The notes under the pieces: generated by a model | Told to the model about the DNA's origin: nothing | The model's input: the letters and a program-made list of their open reading frames with translations, nothing else | Databases searched by the model: none | NCBI RefSeq assembly: GCF_042453785.1 | Contig: NC_091673.1 | Coordinates: 13,115,501 to 13,179,500, forward strand | Length of the DNA: 64,000 nt | DNA from: Malus domestica | Taxonomy: Eukaryota > Streptophyta > Magnoliopsida > Rosales > Rosaceae | Reading direction: 5' to 3' | Made by a program: the position numbers and the translations under genes | In this document: positions 62,429 to 64,000 of the stretch, one piece after another | How the letters are laid out: each line of letters begins with the position of its first letter | Numbering within the stretch: the stretch's first letter is position 1

Positions 62429-63749
62429 ATGGCAATGGCTCTCAGACCCATCGACAATGCTCTCCCAACCACACCGGAAAGACCCAAAAAGCAAACCAAA
62501 GTTGCTGTTCCTATGCAAAAGCAGCAATCCGGCCTCGTAAATGACGAAAATCAGGCTCCGCTTCCTGCAACCGCGGATTTCGCCATCGATTACATCTCCT
62601 CTGAGAATCTCAAACCCATCTCAGACCCGGATCTCAAGATCCAGGTAATTCTCTATCTCATTGGATGTCCCTTGCACGCGAATTCGACTCCCTTCATCTG
62701 TGTATTAAAGTAATTTATTTGAAATTTCAGAGCTTGAGTGAGGGATTCGAATCAAAGGATTGGGTAAAGGTGTGTGAGTCTCTGAACAATGTTAGGCGTT
62801 TTGCACTCCACCATTCTGCTCTTCTGGCTCCTACTCTGTGAGTGCTTTTCTTCTTAGTTCCAACTTTCGATTCTCTGCTGTAACAAGTCCACTAAAACGA
62901 CGTCATTTTTGTATGTACAGAGAGAATGTTGTAGTGGTGCTGGTGAAGGCAATGAAGAATCCGAGAAGTGCCTTAATCAAGACCTCGATTATGGCTTCTT
63001 CCGACATCTTCACCGCCTTTGGTGATGGTTTACTTGACTCCGCAGCCTCTAATGCATTTGACCAATTGGTGTGCACCCAAACTTTTCTTGTTTTCTTAAA
63101 TTTAGGGATCGTTTGACAACAATTTCGTTTTCATTTTTTTTATGTTCTGATGAACGGCTTGGATTGTTCAATGGGTTCACAGCTGCTGCAATTGCTGCTC
63201 AAGGCATCTCAAGACAAACGTTTTGTGTGTGAAGAAGCAGACAGGGCACTGAGCTCAATGGTGCAGTCCTTGACCCCTCTTCCTCTGCTTCAGAAGCTCC
63301 GAGCTTACGCTTCCCATGGCAACCCCAGAGTCAGAGCCAAAGCTGCCGTTTCCATCGCATCTTGTGTCGCCAAGATGGTATATACTATGAAACCAAAATG
63401 TTCTCTTGAGTTTTGACGTTGGACATGCCATTTTTCTTGTTAACCTTGTTATGGAAAATGGGAATTTGGTACCGATTTTCAGGGCCTTGAAGGATTGAAG
63501 GATTATGGGCTGGTTTCTCTGGTACAAAAGGCTGCAGATTTGTTGAATGATAGGCTGCCCGAGGCGAGAGAAGCAGCGCGGGGAATTGTGATGTCGGTAT
63601 ACAATGCCTATACAGAGAATGAAGAGGAGAAGCTGCGGGAAAATGAAGAGGAGAAGCCGGAGAAGCAGGAGATTTGGTTAAGCTTTTGCCAGTCTAATTT
63701 GTCAACAATTCATGCTCAGTCCATGGTCAAAATTACTTCTTCTCAGTAG
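62429..63749 (+). CDS. HEAT/ARM-repeat protein of the CLASP/TOG type (5 exons, 310 aa)
   Basis: Exons 62429-62644, 62731-62837, 62921-63068, 63183-63377 and 63483-63749 join in phase to 311 codons. Residues 1-60 are polar and basic (MAMALRPIDNALPTTPERPK). From about 70 the helical pairs of a single TOG-like array follow (ESKDWVKVCESLNNVRRFAL; AMKNPRSALIKTSIMASSDI; NPRVRAKAAVSIASCVAKM; LPEAREAARGIVMSVYNAY). Plant proteins of this size are labelled ARM-repeat or TOG-array proteins. TOG domains bind tubulin or microtubule tips, so a microtubule role is plausible but not shown here. An acidic repeat (two ENEEEK units, about 273-284) precedes the end. Start: the conserved ATG GCA ATG; a second in-frame Met is two codons on. 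The gene appears intact. Confidence 0.87.
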
Positions 63750-64000
63750 AAAGGTTAGAAGAAGACGGTGGATTAGGGGTTGGGTTTTGCTGGTAGTAGA
63801 AGCTAATAGTGGGAGTGCTAGTTTGGTTTGTGATTCTGCTGGTAGCTTTTTAGCTGCAGTTAGAGTTTGAGAGTGCTATGAATTTACATCTTCCAGCTTC
63901 GTCTAAAAGCTGTTTTTACGTAATTTTATGTTGATGAATTTCTTCGTTTAATAAAATTTTCGTTCTTGATAATATCAAGATAGCCGACCGACCCCACTTA
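63750..64000 (+). other. 3' UTR and downstream of the HEAT/TOG gene
   Basis: An AATAAA polyadenylation signal lies at 63950-63955, about 200 bases after the stop, which is a normal plant 3'-UTR length. No other feature before the window ends. Confidence 0.55.

Overview
The window is nuclear DNA of a dicotyledonous plant. It is AT-rich, has GT-AG introns and short exons, and its genes match plant-specific families. The mix of repeats and the gene sequences suggest a woody Rosaceae such as apple or pear; that is inference from familiarity, not a database result. No rRNA, tRNA or organellar gene and no CRISPR array was seen.

Layout. A DnaJ/HSP40 gene runs off the left edge on the minus strand. 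It is followed by a Mutator-like element with a perfect 9-bp target duplication and by repeat-rich intergenic DNA. A six-exon RING-H2 gene of the RFI2 type (minus) occupies 9.4-12.2 kb. From about 12.43 to 30.74 kb lies a tandem segmental duplication carrying two nearly identical TCTP genes (plus strand, both intact, one residue apart). Each unit has since gained its own insertions: a Helitron, a MITE and a 1-kb foldback element in unit 1; two MITEs and a 7.9-kb three-LTR retroelement array in unit 2. About 7 kb of repeat-filled DNA follows. Then come kinesin-13A (plus, 12 exons), a convergent ESD4/ULP1-type SUMO protease (minus, 9 exons), a second long-TIR Mutator-like element, a 12-exon BTB/POZ gene (minus), more intergenic DNA, and a five-exon HEAT/TOG-type gene (plus) at the right end.

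The most unusual region is 18.6-26.5 kb. A gag-pol-less LTR retroelement, transcribed on the minus strand, is arranged LTR-internal-LTR-internal-LTR inside one 5-bp target duplication. Each internal region has its own primer-binding site and its own cargo of host-gene fragments (a REI1-like zinc-finger piece in one; an F-box piece and another N-terminal piece in the other). The two internal regions share arrays of TATA-bearing modules that resemble the LTR promoter. A 14-bp inverted repeat, one arm in the LTR and one in the leader, brackets the primer-binding site in both copies.

The host genes are housekeeping or developmental (protein folding, ubiquitin and SUMO control, growth, microtubule dynamics) and form no operon or cluster. 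Kinesin-13A and the HEAT/TOG gene both point to microtubules, but nothing in the sequence ties them together. Exon boundaries were worked out by hand from splice signals, reading phase and family conservation, and no transcript evidence was available.
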